From NCBI GenBank assembly GCA_040004035.1, contig JAMPLN010000018.1: a DNA stretch of 64,000 nt. One strand, given 5' to 3'. The position numbers and the translations under genes were made by a program. Positions 54,089 through 63,328 of the stretch are shown piece by piece. Source of the DNA: Microcoleus vaginatus_C. GTDB taxonomy: Bacteria; Cyanobacteriota; Cyanobacteriia; Cyanobacteriales; Microcoleaceae. How positions within the stretch are numbered: the first letter of the stretch is position 1; the number at the start of each line of letters is the position of its first letter. Under the pieces are notes generated by a model, which ran no database searches, was not told where the DNA came from, and was given only the letters and a program-made list of their open reading frames with translations.

Positions 54089-55114
54089 CCAGCTAATCGC
54101 TTCTTTAGCCGATCGCACTTTTGGCGGTACTCGCAAAGCATGAAGGCGTCCCGTACTCGGACAAGTCATCTTTAACAAATAAATTGGCTCTATGTCAATA
54201 TTATTCTCAATTTTCAACAAAGTATATTCTTGCCAACTATCCAATTCAGTTGCTTGCAATTCTTGACAAATTCTCGGATAGCCGATCGCCTGAATCAAAA
54301 CTCGCCGCACTTCGGCATTCTGTTCTGTTAACAGCCATGAAGCTTGCCAAGATTGGGGCGGAACTTGACCAATTATTTCCGGCAGTCGGACGCCACGATA
54401 AGAGTATACACTGAACTTGTCAGCAAATTCAACGGCTGGTTGACCTTCTGCGTGGAGCAAATATTCGCTATCAAAATGAAGTTGGATCGGGCGATCGCAC
54501 ACAAAGCACTTTTTCTCAAACGGGTAAATCCAGCCGCAGTTTTCCACCAAGGATTTAAAGGCTGAGTATAAAGGGCGATCGTACTCCAAATTTAACACGC
54601 CAATACAAAAATCCACCCAACTTCCGTGACAGGCTGACAGTTCTGAAACTATGCTGTTATTATGATAAGCTTGATCGATCAGAAACCTCTGAAATCTCCC
54701 GCCCAACTTCCTTGCTAATTTGACGTAAACTTCGTCTTTAACATGAAGGTGCAGTTGATTCATCAGTTGAGCGTACAGCGGATTATAGAGTTGGCTGTAA
54801 ATTTTATTTTCCAGAGCCATGCCGAGTTGACTTCTTAATATATCGTACAATTCATTATGAATTTTGTTTCTGATTTCGCTGGCCATTCCCAGACCAGAAT
54901 CCCGTATCCTTAGCGGTTCAACTGCTTGCAAAGCTATGTAAGGGCTGTCACAGAAAATAATTTCCGGTTCAGGACAGCCGATGATGTTGTAGGCGGTGTT
55001 GAGGGCCGCTGTCGCTTGCGGGCGATCGACTGGTTTTATCGAAAGTCCAATTTGTCGCCACTTCTCGCGATAGATCGGAATTAGCGCTATTTGTTCGGAA
55101 GTAATTGCGCTCAT
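54068..55114 (-). CDS. DUF6745-like protein, 3' end replaced by the tnpB element
   Basis: A 348-residue frame. The C-terminal half (HFDSEYLLHAEGQPAVEFAD, RRVLIQAIGYPRICQELQA, YLLKMTCPSTGRLHALRVPP) is what I remember of DUF6745, a domain common in cyanobacteria, function unknown. Native sequence ends at Trp (bases 54089-54091); the last six residues, LTYSPA, come from the element's right end. The displaced 14 codons are at 52667-52711, so the original protein had about 356 residues. There are Cys pairs in the middle (KKCFVCDRP). The N-terminal half is helical. The truncated product may still fold. Confidence 0.82.
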   Translation of the reverse strand: MSAITSEQIALIPIYREKWRQIGLSIKPVDRPQATAALNTAYNIIGCPEPEIIFCDSPYIALQAVEPLRIRDSGLGMASEIRNKIHNELYDILRSQLGMALENKIYSQLYNPLYAQLMNQLHLHVKDEVYVKLARKLGGRFQRFLIDQAYHNNSIVSELSACHGSWVDFCIGVLNLEYDRPLYSAFKSLVENCGWIYPFEKKCFVCDRPIQLHFDSEYLLHAEGQPAVEFADKFSVYSYRGVRLPEIIGQVPPQSWQASWLLTEQNAEVRRVLIQAIGYPRICQELQATELDSWQEYTLLKIENNIDIEPIYLLKMTCPSTGRLHALRVPPKVRSAKEAISWLTYSPA

Positions 55115-55240
55115 AGGTACAGCTAGATTATTTGATTTTCTGTCAAACTTTTTCGCTCTCGCATCCGGTAAAAAATCTAATTAACTTTATAGTACAGACG
55201 GGAATTTTCACTCCTAAACTATTGTATTATAGCCGTTAAA

Positions 55241-55840
55241 TTATTTGTATGAATTAACAATTGTTTGCAAAACACCTAAAATCATAGGAACATTATCAAC
55301 ACAATAAACATCAGCATCAATAATTAAATTATTTCCATCTAATTTAAGAAACCGCCAGACAACGCCAGTAGTTACGCAGCCATATACTGCAGGTATGGAA
55401 TTGTGTTCGCGTTCGTTAAATAGCTGAGCCGCTACCATTTGTGCTGCACACTGCGGCAGACAAGATTCTATTTCTGGGCCTTTCGTTTCTCTCAATGCAA
55501 AAACCGGAACTTTAATTTTAAAATCAAACGGCACGGAAGACAATAGAAAGTCGCATTCCCCATTCAATCCCTGCTCAACATCTACATCAAACGACCAACC
55601 AGAAAAAATAGAAAATTGTCTGTTGTTCCTTTCTCTAAATTCTAACAGAAGAGGAGAAATAATCCGTTCCGAACGTTCTTTGGCAGTTGTAACAGCAGTG
55701 TGAGAACTAATTTCGAGGGTTCTCCAAAACCATTCGGAGGGTTCTACAGGAACAACCTTGGCACTCCAAATAGGACTGAGTGACGGTTCCAATCCAAATC
55801 GCTCTTTTAATTGTTGGAAAGTAAAGGATTTGTAAGACAT
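55241..55840 (-). CDS. Conserved cyanobacterial PD-(D/E)XK-like protein
   Basis: A 199-residue protein. Segments FTFQQLKERFGL, SEWFWRTLE and PLLLEFRERNN are familiar from a cyanobacterial family related to restriction-endonuclease-like folds. A possible active site is Asp97 (NGECDFLL), Glu118 and Lys120 (ALRETKG), with Gln130 shortly after, the PD-(D/E)XK spacing. No biochemical role is known. It is on the same strand as, and 126 bases downstream of, nothing obvious; the DUF6745-like gene lies downstream of it. Confidence 0.7.
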   Translation of the reverse strand: MSYKSFTFQQLKERFGLEPSLSPIWSAKVVPVEPSEWFWRTLEISSHTAVTTAKERSERIISPLLLEFRERNNRQFSIFSGWSFDVDVEQGLNGECDFLLSSVPFDFKIKVPVFALRETKGPEIESCLPQCAAQMVAAQLFNEREHNSIPAVYGCVTTGVVWRFLKLDGNNLIIDADVYCVDNVPMILGVLQTIVNSYK

Positions 55841-56174
55841 ATTTCTATAATCAGTCGGTGAAAATAAAGATTACTTCGAGATAGAAAGCGAGTTGAGAAA
55901 TCCTAAATACGATTGTATAAAAACTTCCCCCAAAGAAACCTGGTTTCTGCGAAAAATCTTGGTTTGGTAGCGAAGTCTCTAGGAAGAAACCCGGTTCTCA
56001 CCGCGTAAGTCCTAATATAGCAACCCTTGCAGAAGTGGTAAACCTCTCTTTTCTTCCTTCTTTCCTCTTCTTTCTCTCGCCCGATCACTCAATCCTTCTG
56101 CCCTCTTTATTGTTTCTTTTTTTTCTATCCGTTACATCCGTTACATAATCCGTTGCCGAACTTCCCTCTTCCTT
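55841..56174. other. Gene-free spacer with pyrimidine-rich tract
   Basis: About 330 bases between two minus-strand genes. It contains short repeats (gaaacccggttctcac, gaaacctggtttctgc) and a long CT-rich stretch at ~56044-56125 (ttcttccttctttcctcttctttc). No coding frame or RNA is supported. Confidence 0.5.
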
Positions 56175-57647
56175 CTAAACATTTAACCACTCAAGGAGTA
56201 CCCTGGGCGCCGGCAACAAAATCATTAACAAAAGCCCGATCGCCATTAACCCCAAAAAATCCCGCCGATTATCCAATTCACTGACATCATTCAACGCCGG
56301 TTCGTCGTTTAGTGGCGTGAAAAACAAAATAATCGCCCACAGCAGCAAACCCTGTTCCAAAAAAGAAAGCAGCAGCATACAAAGTCTAGCAACTTGCCCG
56401 ATCGCCATACTCGCTCGCTGGCCGAACATCGCGTGCACTATGTGTCCGCCGTCGAGTTGTCCCACCGGCATCAAATTAAACGCCGTCACGATCAAACCCA
56501 AATAACCCGCCACCGCTACCGGATGCAAATTGATCGCAGTTTCCGCATTGAAAGCACCACCCAAGGTTAACTTGCTCAAGAGAGTCATCAGCAGCGAAAA
56601 ATTGGGTTTAAAAGACTCAAAATTTAACATTCCCGACTTTTCAGACAGCGGTACAATAGTCGAATTATTCAAACCCCAAATCAATAATGGCACTGCCGCA
56701 ACTAAACCGGCAAGGGGCCCGGCAATACTAACATCAAATAAAGCTCGGCGGTTGGGAATGGGGCTCCGTATTTGAATGAAAGCGCCAAAAGTTCCTAAGA
56801 AAAAAGGAATCGGAATAAAATAAGGCAAAGTCGTGCGAATTTTGTAAAATCGGGCTGCTAAATAGTGGCCGGATTCGTGAATCCCCAAAAATGTAATTAG
56901 AGCCAGCGAGTAAGGCAAACCCTGCAGCAACATTGATGAGTTGGATTGCAAAGCTTGTTGAGTAACTCCGGCCAGTCGCGCGCCGACAAGCGTAGTCGTA
57001 AACACCGTGATCAGCAGCAAAGCTAACGCGAAAAATGGCCGGGTTACAGATTCGGTTTGGACAGGAGTTTCCCCTGATTGGTGGCTGGGATTGGGAACTA
57101 TAGCAAAAAAAGGTTGACCGCTCAAGCTGTTTTGAAATACTACTAAAAAGCGATCGCCAAAAAGCCTCTCCACATTCTCCCGAATTGCCTGATAAGCCGC
57201 CTCTGGGTTCGTCCGCAACTGTCCGCGACAAATTACAGCCTGTGGCCGAAATTCCAAATCTCGCAAAAAGTAAATTGACCAAGGAAAACAATCGCGTAAA
57301 CTCGCTTCTTCTTCTTGATTGATCGGGCGCACAGGCGGTTTTGGCTTTACGGGTTCAGTCGCAGAGTCTGCTAGCTGCTCAGCAGTTTCGGCGGTAATTT
57401 TCTTGCGCCCCAACTGTACCAAAAACCAATACAAAAAAGGGCAAACCAGAAAAGGTATAATTACCAACTCCGGCGGTACAGTTTTGCTGGTACCGTAAAC
57501 TAAAATCCAACCACTCCAAATCAGCGCGGGCGCCATCATTACCAGCCACAGCAGCCATATCGGAGTCCGGGTGATGCGGCTGGTGCCGTTCTGCAACAAG
57601 TAGTACGATATCAGCCCCAATACGAACAACCATAGTAAAAAGAACAT
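56175..57647 (-). CDS. Site-2 protease family membrane metalloprotease
   Basis: A 490-residue polytopic protein from ATG 57647 (MFFLLWLFV); the frame extends to 57689 but overlaps the divergent gene. Two N-terminal helices, a cytoplasmic domain (~105-215), then a membrane core. The zinc motif HExxH is in FLGIHESGHYLAARFY, and the third ligand is in NLMPVGQLDGGHIVHAMFG. The family resembles chloroplast EGY proteases. It would cut membrane-embedded regulatory proteins such as anti-sigma factors or act in thylakoid homeostasis; targets are unknown. Confidence 0.88.
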   Translation of the reverse strand: MFFLLWLFVLGLISYYLLQNGTSRITRTPIWLLWLVMMAPALIWSGWILVYGTSKTVPPELVIIPFLVCPFLYWFLVQLGRKKITAETAEQLADSATEPVKPKPPVRPINQEEEASLRDCFPWSIYFLRDLEFRPQAVICRGQLRTNPEAAYQAIRENVERLFGDRFLVVFQNSLSGQPFFAIVPNPSHQSGETPVQTESVTRPFFALALLLITVFTTTLVGARLAGVTQQALQSNSSMLLQGLPYSLALITFLGIHESGHYLAARFYKIRTTLPYFIPIPFFLGTFGAFIQIRSPIPNRRALFDVSIAGPLAGLVAAVPLLIWGLNNSTIVPLSEKSGMLNFESFKPNFSLLMTLLSKLTLGGAFNAETAINLHPVAVAGYLGLIVTAFNLMPVGQLDGGHIVHAMFGQRASMAIGQVARLCMLLLSFLEQGLLLWAIILFFTPLNDEPALNDVSELDNRRDFLGLMAIGLLLMILLPAPRVLLEWLNV

Positions 57648-57680
57648 AATATTTATCCCATTCCCTTCTGAAATACTTCC

Positions 57681-58355
57681 TTGAAACAACAGAGTTTAGT
57701 CTCCAAACAACCCAGGCCCGTACTCGACAATATCCTTGCTTTCCCGCCTAACCGGGAAACTCTGGGTGCAACAGCCTATTTCATTGTAGAAAACCAAACT
57801 AACATCCTGGTGGATTGTCCCGCTTGGGATGAGATTAACCAAACATTTTTGCGGGAACACGGCGGCGTGCGACTGCTGTTTCTCACCCACCGTGGCGCTA
57901 TCGCCAAGGCGCGGGAGATTCAGGAAGCCACGGGGTGCGAGATCCTGATTCAAGAGCAGGAAGCTTATTTACTGCCGGGTTTGAAGGTGACGGTTTTTGA
58001 GCGAGAATTTGTTGTGAGCGATCGAATCAAAGCATTTTGGACTCCTGGCCATTCTCCTGGTTCCTCTTGCCTTTATCATAGTGGCAGCGGTGGAGTGCTG
58101 TTTTCGGGTAGGCACTTGCTCCCCAACCGAGAAGCCGCCCCAGTACCGCTGTGGACGCCAAAAACTTTTCACTGGCCCCGGCAAATTAACAGCGTCAAGT
58201 CAATTATCGATCGATTTTCGCCAGAAACTTTACAGTATATTTGTCCCGGTGCAAATACTGGTTTTTTGCGGGGAAAAGGAGCGATTGATCGAGCTTTTGA
58301 GAAATTAGCCACTCTAGATTTAGCTGTTTGTTTGCAGTCAAAACCTGAACCTTAA
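57681..58355 (+). CDS. Metallo-beta-lactamase-fold protein with a degenerate metal site
   Basis: A 224-residue MBL-fold protein with a TTG start at 57681, 33 bases from the divergent protease gene. The second His motif WTPGHSPGS is intact, but the normal HxHxDH motif reads THRGAIAKA (His70 only), and the later Asp/His ligands are altered (FSGRHLL). A di-metal hydrolase site is therefore unlikely. No catalytic function can be given; it may bind a ligand or be an inactive paralogue. The true start is uncertain because no ATG is available. Confidence 0.78.
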   Translation: MKQQSLVSKQPRPVLDNILAFPPNRETLGATAYFIVENQTNILVDCPAWDEINQTFLREHGGVRLLFLTHRGAIAKAREIQEATGCEILIQEQEAYLLPGLKVTVFEREFVVSDRIKAFWTPGHSPGSSCLYHSGSGGVLFSGRHLLPNREAAPVPLWTPKTFHWPRQINSVKSIIDRFSPETLQYICPGANTGFLRGKGAIDRAFEKLATLDLAVCLQSKPEP

Positions 58356-58500
58356 ATGTATGCGGTCACATCAAAAAATGATCTGACGGGCTAATTATAG
58401 CCGTAAGGTGCGCCCTTACGCACCCTACATTATTCTTCAGTCTCTTAGATAGAGAGGAAGTTCGTTGGTGAAGTAGCGGTCTCAACCGCCGATTCTTACC

Positions 58501-59073
58501 GTGGAAAAAACTGTGGAAAAAACCGAAAAACAAAAAATGCTCGCCGGCGAATTGTATTTAGCTGCCGACGAACAATTGATTTTAGATCGCCAGCGAGCCC
58601 GTCGCCTCGCCAGAACCTACAATTCTACCCGCGAAGACGAACCAGACAAACGGTTAGAAATTCTCGCAGAATGGTTCGGTGCAGTTGGCCCAAAAGTTGA
58701 AATCGAGCCACCTTTCTACTGCGACTACGGCAGTAATATTTATGCGGGAAACGGATTGTACATGAATTTTGGCTGCGTGATTCTCGACTGCAATCGAGTT
58801 AACATTGGCGAAAATTTACTGTGCGGGCCCAACGTACAAATTTACACCGCTCTTCACCCCACAGACCCGGAAATGAGGCTTTCTGGCCTAGAACTCGCCG
58901 CTGAAATTAATATTGGCAATAATGTTTGGATTGGCGGCGGCAGTATTATTTGTCCAGGCGTCACTATTGGCGACAATAGCACGATCGGCGCAGGCAGTGT
59001 TGTTGTCAAAGATATTCCCGCAAACGTCGTGGCGGCGGGGAATCCTAGCCGAATCATCCGGCATCTACCTTGA
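58501..59073 (+). CDS. Sugar O-acetyltransferase (maltose/galactoside acetyltransferase type)
   Basis: A 190-residue acetyl-CoA-dependent enzyme of the LacA/Maa group. An N-terminal helical segment (KMLAGELYLAADEQL) is followed by a left-handed beta helix of hexapeptide repeats: GNGLYMNFGCVILD, GPNVQIYTALHPTDPE with the catalytic His, and IGNNVWIGGGSIICPGVTIG. The GTG start at 58501 fits the family length; GTG 58513 and ATG 58537 are alternatives. The acceptor sugar is unknown. The gene is isolated. Confidence 0.9.
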   Translation: MEKTVEKTEKQKMLAGELYLAADEQLILDRQRARRLARTYNSTREDEPDKRLEILAEWFGAVGPKVEIEPPFYCDYGSNIYAGNGLYMNFGCVILDCNRVNIGENLLCGPNVQIYTALHPTDPEMRLSGLELAAEINIGNNVWIGGGSIICPGVTIGDNSTIGAGSVVVKDIPANVVAAGNPSRIIRHLP

Positions 59074-59190
59074 TGTGGTACGATCGACACAATCGTGCGA
59101 TCGGCTCCTTGGAGCTTAACCCAAAAATTTTAGGTGTTAGAACAGCCGGTTTGATATTTTTCCCGTAAAATCCCCGAAAAAAACGCTGGA

Positions 59191-59255
59191 AAAAATCTAA
59201 AATCTAAAATCTAAAATCTAAAATCGCTTAATATCAAATCCGTTAGCATCGGAAT
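59191..59255. repeat. Heptad array plus dispersed atatcaaatccg unit
   Basis: (TAAAATC)n at 59191-59225, followed by atatcaaatccgttagcatc at 59231, related to units at 51031 and 60378. The two repeat types are directly joined. Confidence 0.8.
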
Positions 59256-59274
59256 AGTAAATTCGAGTTGACGG

Positions 59275-59315
59275 TTGACAGTCAACAGTCAACAGTCAAC
59301 AGTCAACAGTCAACA
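59275..59315. repeat. CAGTCAA heptad array
   Basis: Five to six tandem copies of a 7-base unit. The upstream open frame of the next gene runs through it and is translated repeat, not protein. Confidence 0.85.
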
Positions 59316-59382
59316 TCATTCCGGTGTTACCGGAAATGATATAATTTCTCGTTCCCGGTTTCCACACTACCAAGCTTTTTTT

Positions 59383-59847
59383 ATGACGACTGCAACAGTT
59401 TATCCCAACGCTCCCGATCTCTGCACCGACGACTACATAGCAGTCGGTGTAGCTACCTGCTTCATCAAAGAAGAAGGCGAAGTTTTTGAAGTGCAAGTAA
59501 TCGAAGCTATTCCCTCAGCAGCTTTGGAAGCAATTTTGAAGGGAATTCCCACATCTTATTTAATGATTTGCGGGACGACTTTGGGAGCAGTGCTCGACGG
59601 CGACACACCCAAAATGTTGCCAGAATTCCCGACATCAGCTCAGTTTAGCGAAGAATTTGCCTTTCGGGCGATCGCTGCTGCCCGCACTTACAAAATCCGC
59701 CCCCAAGCTCAACTTCACATTCCCTTGGGAACAGTTCGCAACGACTTTACTTATTCCTTAGAACGTAAAAGGGTGCTCAACTCCGAGCGCGTCATTCGCA
59801 CTGAAGACAATGTGAAACAGCACGAACACACTCACAAGGTTCTTTAA
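59383..59847 (+). CDS. Conserved cyanobacterial protein, unknown function
   Basis: A 154-residue protein from ATG 59383 (MTTATVYPNAPD). The frame is open 36 codons further upstream but that part is heptad repeat. DDYIAVGVATCFIKEEGEVFEVQ, EAIPSAALEAILKGIPTSY and EFAFRAIAAARTYKIRPQA look like a conserved cyanobacterial family; I cannot name a domain. It is soluble, with one or two Cys. Function unknown. Confidence 0.68.
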   Translation: MTTATVYPNAPDLCTDDYIAVGVATCFIKEEGEVFEVQVIEAIPSAALEAILKGIPTSYLMICGTTLGAVLDGDTPKMLPEFPTSAQFSEEFAFRAIAAARTYKIRPQAQLHIPLGTVRNDFTYSLERKRVLNSERVIRTEDNVKQHEHTHKVL

Positions 59848-60644
59848 ACACATCCCGCAACTGGGGCAATTTAATAGTGCCTCAGCCAGCGGATGCACCG
59901 AAAATACTTTTGATTGTTGAGATATAAATTAAAGATTTAACAAGTTTTTCATTCATTAATAATGAACGAAAAACTTTTAATATTTCGTTATTAAGCACTA
60001 CTGCGGACAGTTTTTGATTACTAACTGTATAATAAGGGTTTCAATACAATTCGGAAATCTAACTATCAACGGAATATCTAGGGTTTCAAATTAGGAAATA
60101 AAAGCAGTCTGGACTAAGCTGTCGCGCATTTAAATAGCATATTCGAGGCGGGCGGGACGCCCACCCCACAAGAGTTTTATGTTTTTTTGAAATACAATTT
60201 AAATGCAGAACAGCTTATTGATTAAGACACACACCAAACATCTCAACCTAAAAAATCTACTGCTCACATCACCTAAATAACATCAATTATTAACGACTGT
60301 AAAAAAGAATTAAGTAGTTGATGATTTTTTTAAGTGCTCAAAAATGTGGTATGATATTATTCCTGTTTAACAAAGTGATATCAAATCGGTAGCCTCGGAA
60401 TTAATATTACCCACCGCTTTCGACACGGCAGTGCCGTGTCCCTACAATTAATCTGGGTATGGAAACGGCACTGCCGTGTCCTTTAGATCATAAGGAGTGC
60501 AACCGGAAACGATAGGAGCCGCTCGGCGGGAAAAAATTAAAAAATCCCCGCAATTATTGAATGCTAGTAGTTTAATACTACTGGCAGGCGGGCGAGTATA
60601 TCGTAGGTGAGCTAAGGATTTCAATCTCACAAATTGGTCAAACC
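59848..60644. other. Long gene-free region with palindromes
   Basis: About 800 bases. Present are a tttttcattcattaataatgaacgaaaaac-type hairpin near 59945, a ggcgggcgggacgcccacc unit at ~60148, an atatcaaatcggtagcctc unit at 60378, and two nearby palindromes (60422-60440 and ~60464-60478). A small hairpin gtagtttaatactac is at ~60565. It ends in the leader of the degenerate kinase. No gene or known RNA is supported. Confidence 0.6.
60422..60480. repeat. Paired acggcagtgccgt palindromes
   Basis: A 19-base palindrome (gacacggca, centre g, tgccgtgtc) at 60422-60440 and a second copy with the complementary centre at ~60464-60478. They are dispersed-repeat-like and 40 bases apart. Confidence 0.8.
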
Positions 60645-63050
60645 ATGCGAAGCTTTGCGAGAGTAAAGTGGTGGAAATTAACTCGACTATTGCCAGCAGA
60701 ATTAAAGGGCAAATACCATCTTGGGTATCAAACTGCGCTCTTAATTTTGGGGGTAACAATTCTGGCAGCTAGCATCACTGGTTGTATTAGCTATCAAAGC
60801 GTTCGCCGCTTGATGATCACCAAAAGCGAGCGAAATGCTTTGTTAGAAGTTAGGGATCGCGCCAACAAGATCGATCGCTGGCTCGGCACTAGAAAGGCTG
60901 AGATCGAAATCCTCGCCCACACTCCTCCCGTTCGTTCGATGAATTGGTCAGTGGCAGAGCCTTATTTAAAATCGGAAGTAAATCGACTGCAAGAATTCCT
61001 GCACTTGGCATTAATTGCTCCCGACGGCTCTTATTTCACCACAAAAGTGGGCAGAGCGTTGATTAATGTTAGCGATCGCCAACACTTCAAAAAGGCAATG
61101 GCTGGGGAAGTCTATGTTTCCGATCCTACCATTTCTCGCACGCTCAAAGGACAAAGTATTGTTCCCATTTCGGCTCCGGTGTGGTCAAATTCGGCAAATT
61201 CTATTGAGAAAAAAGCACAAAAGCCGATCGGAGTAATGAACGGCGTCATTAGCATTGACCGCATTGCCCAAGTAGTAAGAAAGCTGGAATATGCCCCCGG
61301 AACTTACGCTTTTGTTCTCAATTCTCAAGGAGTGCCGATTGTGCATCCCGACGCTCGATTAATCGGGAATATCGACAATTCTGCTCCTAGTCTTTTAGAG
61401 TCTGCAGATGCTAATTTGGCAAATGTAGCCAGGGAGATGGTTTATCAAAGAACGGGCATTGTGCTGACTCAAATCAACGACGCCAGAGTTTATGTTGCCT
61501 ATCTTCCTTTAGAACAAGCTGAATGGTCGATCGCCCTCGTAATTCCCCGCGACAATCTCGAAAAAGAACTTTTTCCTTTCAAGATACTAGCAGTAACCGT
61601 CGGCGTACTTGCCACCGCAGCTATTCTCGCAGCAATTGTGGCGCTCAAGCTGTTTGCCCTAAATTGCATTCGCAGTCGCACAGAAGGCCTTCTCCACCGC
61701 TTGACCGGCCGCATTCGCGCTTGCTTGGGCCTCGATCGCATCCTCCAAACTACAGTAGACGAACTCGGTACTTTACTTAAGCTCGATCGAGCAATTTTCG
61801 CATGGTACGATCCCCGACAAGATACTTTAGAATTTGGCTGGGAATATTGCCGGGAAGGTTTGCCGGGGCGCTTGGGAATCTTTGGTGTTGCAGGAGGGCC
61901 CTCTGGAGATTTAGCTGCACGGCTTCACCGCTGCGAAACGATACTGCTACATAAAACCGCCGCCCCTGATGCCACAGCGTCTGAGGAACACGCCTATATC
62001 GAACTCACAAATAGTCACTACGCAGCAGTACCCGTACTAACTCAGAATCATCGGCTGGGATATCTGTTCGCCTGTGCAAATCGGCGGTTTGCAACTCCCG
62101 ACGAGGTGGAAGTTTTGGAAGCAATTGCCGACTCGCTGGCGATCGCAATTTCCCAATCCCAACTCCACGGGCAAATTCAAGAAGAACTCAAACTTTTGGA
62201 AGAAGTATTAGCCAAACTCAGAATCACCGAAGAGCATTTAGTACAAAGCGAAAAAATTACAATGGTGGGTCAACTAGCCGCCGAAGTTGCCCAGGAAATT
62301 AATAACCCGATTAACTTTATTTACGGCCGCCTGATTCACCTCAACGATTATATCAAAGATTTGCTCCATATAATTCGCCTCTATCGAGAACAATATCCCG
62401 AACCTGTGCCACGAATTGCCAAAAAAATAGAGACTTGCGACCTAGATTTTATCAGCCAAGAGTTGCCGCAAATCCTCAATTTTTTGAAAAGAGGAGCCGA
62501 TGGCATTCGCCAGATAGTCCTGGCTTTGAGGAAATTTTCACTTCCTGACGAAGCCAACAAAGAACACGCCAACGTTAATGAGAGCATCGACAATATTTTG
62601 CTGTTGCTGGCTCACAGACTAGAGCAAAAAATATTAGTAGTCAAGGAGTACAACAACCTGCCGCCAATTTTGTGTTATTCCGGTCAACTGAGCCTGGTAT
62701 TCGCGAGTCTGATCATCCATGCTATAGATGCAGTTAAAAGTATTGAAAATTCGGCTCAAATTATTACAATCAAAACCGATATAGTTGATGATTATACAGG
62801 CAGGTTTATTGTTGTATCGATCTCCCACAATGGCTCAATAATTCCGCCGCAAATTCAACCGAGAATATTTGAGGAGTTTGGCCATACTAAATCATTTAAA
62901 AATTTTACAGGATTGGAGTTGTCGGTTTGCTATAAAATTATTGTAGAATTGCACGGCGGCCGCTTTACAGTTGAATCTCCGGTTCAACCTCAAATTAAAT
63001 CTAAAACTGGGGGCGGTGCTGAGTTTATGGTAAAATTGCCGATCGTTTGA
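60645..63050 (+). CDS. Cache-GAF protein with a degenerate histidine kinase core
   Basis: An 801-residue membrane protein. A TM near residues 28-50, an extracytoplasmic dCache-like sensor (~60-310; FTTKVGRALINVSDRQHF), a second TM (~312-335), GAF (~355-515), then a kinase-like module. The phosphoacceptor His of the H-box is Gln550 (AAEVAQEINNPINF). The N-box Asn is His692 (LIIHAIDAV), and the G1 box DNGxGI reads SHNGSII (His728). G2 is altered to TGLELSV. So it should neither autophosphorylate nor bind ATP normally. The start ATG at 60645 is preceded by no clear site. Confidence 0.86.
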   Translation: MRSFARVKWWKLTRLLPAELKGKYHLGYQTALLILGVTILAASITGCISYQSVRRLMITKSERNALLEVRDRANKIDRWLGTRKAEIEILAHTPPVRSMNWSVAEPYLKSEVNRLQEFLHLALIAPDGSYFTTKVGRALINVSDRQHFKKAMAGEVYVSDPTISRTLKGQSIVPISAPVWSNSANSIEKKAQKPIGVMNGVISIDRIAQVVRKLEYAPGTYAFVLNSQGVPIVHPDARLIGNIDNSAPSLLESADANLANVAREMVYQRTGIVLTQINDARVYVAYLPLEQAEWSIALVIPRDNLEKELFPFKILAVTVGVLATAAILAAIVALKLFALNCIRSRTEGLLHRLTGRIRACLGLDRILQTTVDELGTLLKLDRAIFAWYDPRQDTLEFGWEYCREGLPGRLGIFGVAGGPSGDLAARLHRCETILLHKTAAPDATASEEHAYIELTNSHYAAVPVLTQNHRLGYLFACANRRFATPDEVEVLEAIADSLAIAISQSQLHGQIQEELKLLEEVLAKLRITEEHLVQSEKITMVGQLAAEVAQEINNPINFIYGRLIHLNDYIKDLLHIIRLYREQYPEPVPRIAKKIETCDLDFISQELPQILNFLKRGADGIRQIVLALRKFSLPDEANKEHANVNESIDNILLLLAHRLEQKILVVKEYNNLPPILCYSGQLSLVFASLIIHAIDAVKSIENSAQIITIKTDIVDDYTGRFIVVSISHNGSIIPPQIQPRIFEEFGHTKSFKNFTGLELSVCYKIIVELHGGRFTVESPVQPQIKSKTGGGAEFMVKLPIV

Positions 63051-63216
63051 TATCGCATTTTGCCGCCAGGGAAACCCGTCGCAAATCTTGCTAGCAAGCG
63101 GCGCGAAAAGCTTAATGTGGCTTCACAGTCAAGACTTTAGTCCTCATCAAACGGAGGGCTGAAGTCCTCACTACAAACCTAACGATCATTTGTTAACCTA
63201 AATTGCTATGATAGGA
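63051..63216. repeat. Spacer with ggactttagtcc-type palindromes
   Basis: Between the degenerate kinase and the minus-strand genes are aagactttagtcctcatc and ggctgaagtcctcactac, members of the same dispersed family as at 4292 and 5142. They may end transcription from both sides. Confidence 0.55.
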
Positions 63217-63303
63217 TTAGGGAAATAATAAAGGTGCAACCACAGCAAACAACCAACCTCCCATTACTAAGACTTCCGCAACAATTAATAAAATATTTCT
63301 GTT
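63217..63303 (-). CDS. Possible tiny single-helix membrane protein
   Basis: A 28-residue frame starting MNRNILLIVAEVLVMGGWL and ending in a hydrophobic Pro/Phe stretch: one membrane helix. It lies 26 bases after the cytochrome b gene on the same strand, where tiny membrane subunits often occur. An ATG at 63321 would add six residues. No family recognised and no strong ribosome site. Confidence 0.35.
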   Translation of the reverse strand, partial: NRNILLIVAEVLVMGGWLFAVVAPLLFP

Positions 63304-63328
63304 CATTTTCAAATTAAGCATTTTCACA

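Noticed and set aside
60480..60644. Riboswitch in the leader of the degenerate kinase
   Set aside because: A short gaaac motif and hairpins are present, but they do not fit the c-di-GMP or any other riboswitch consensus I know.
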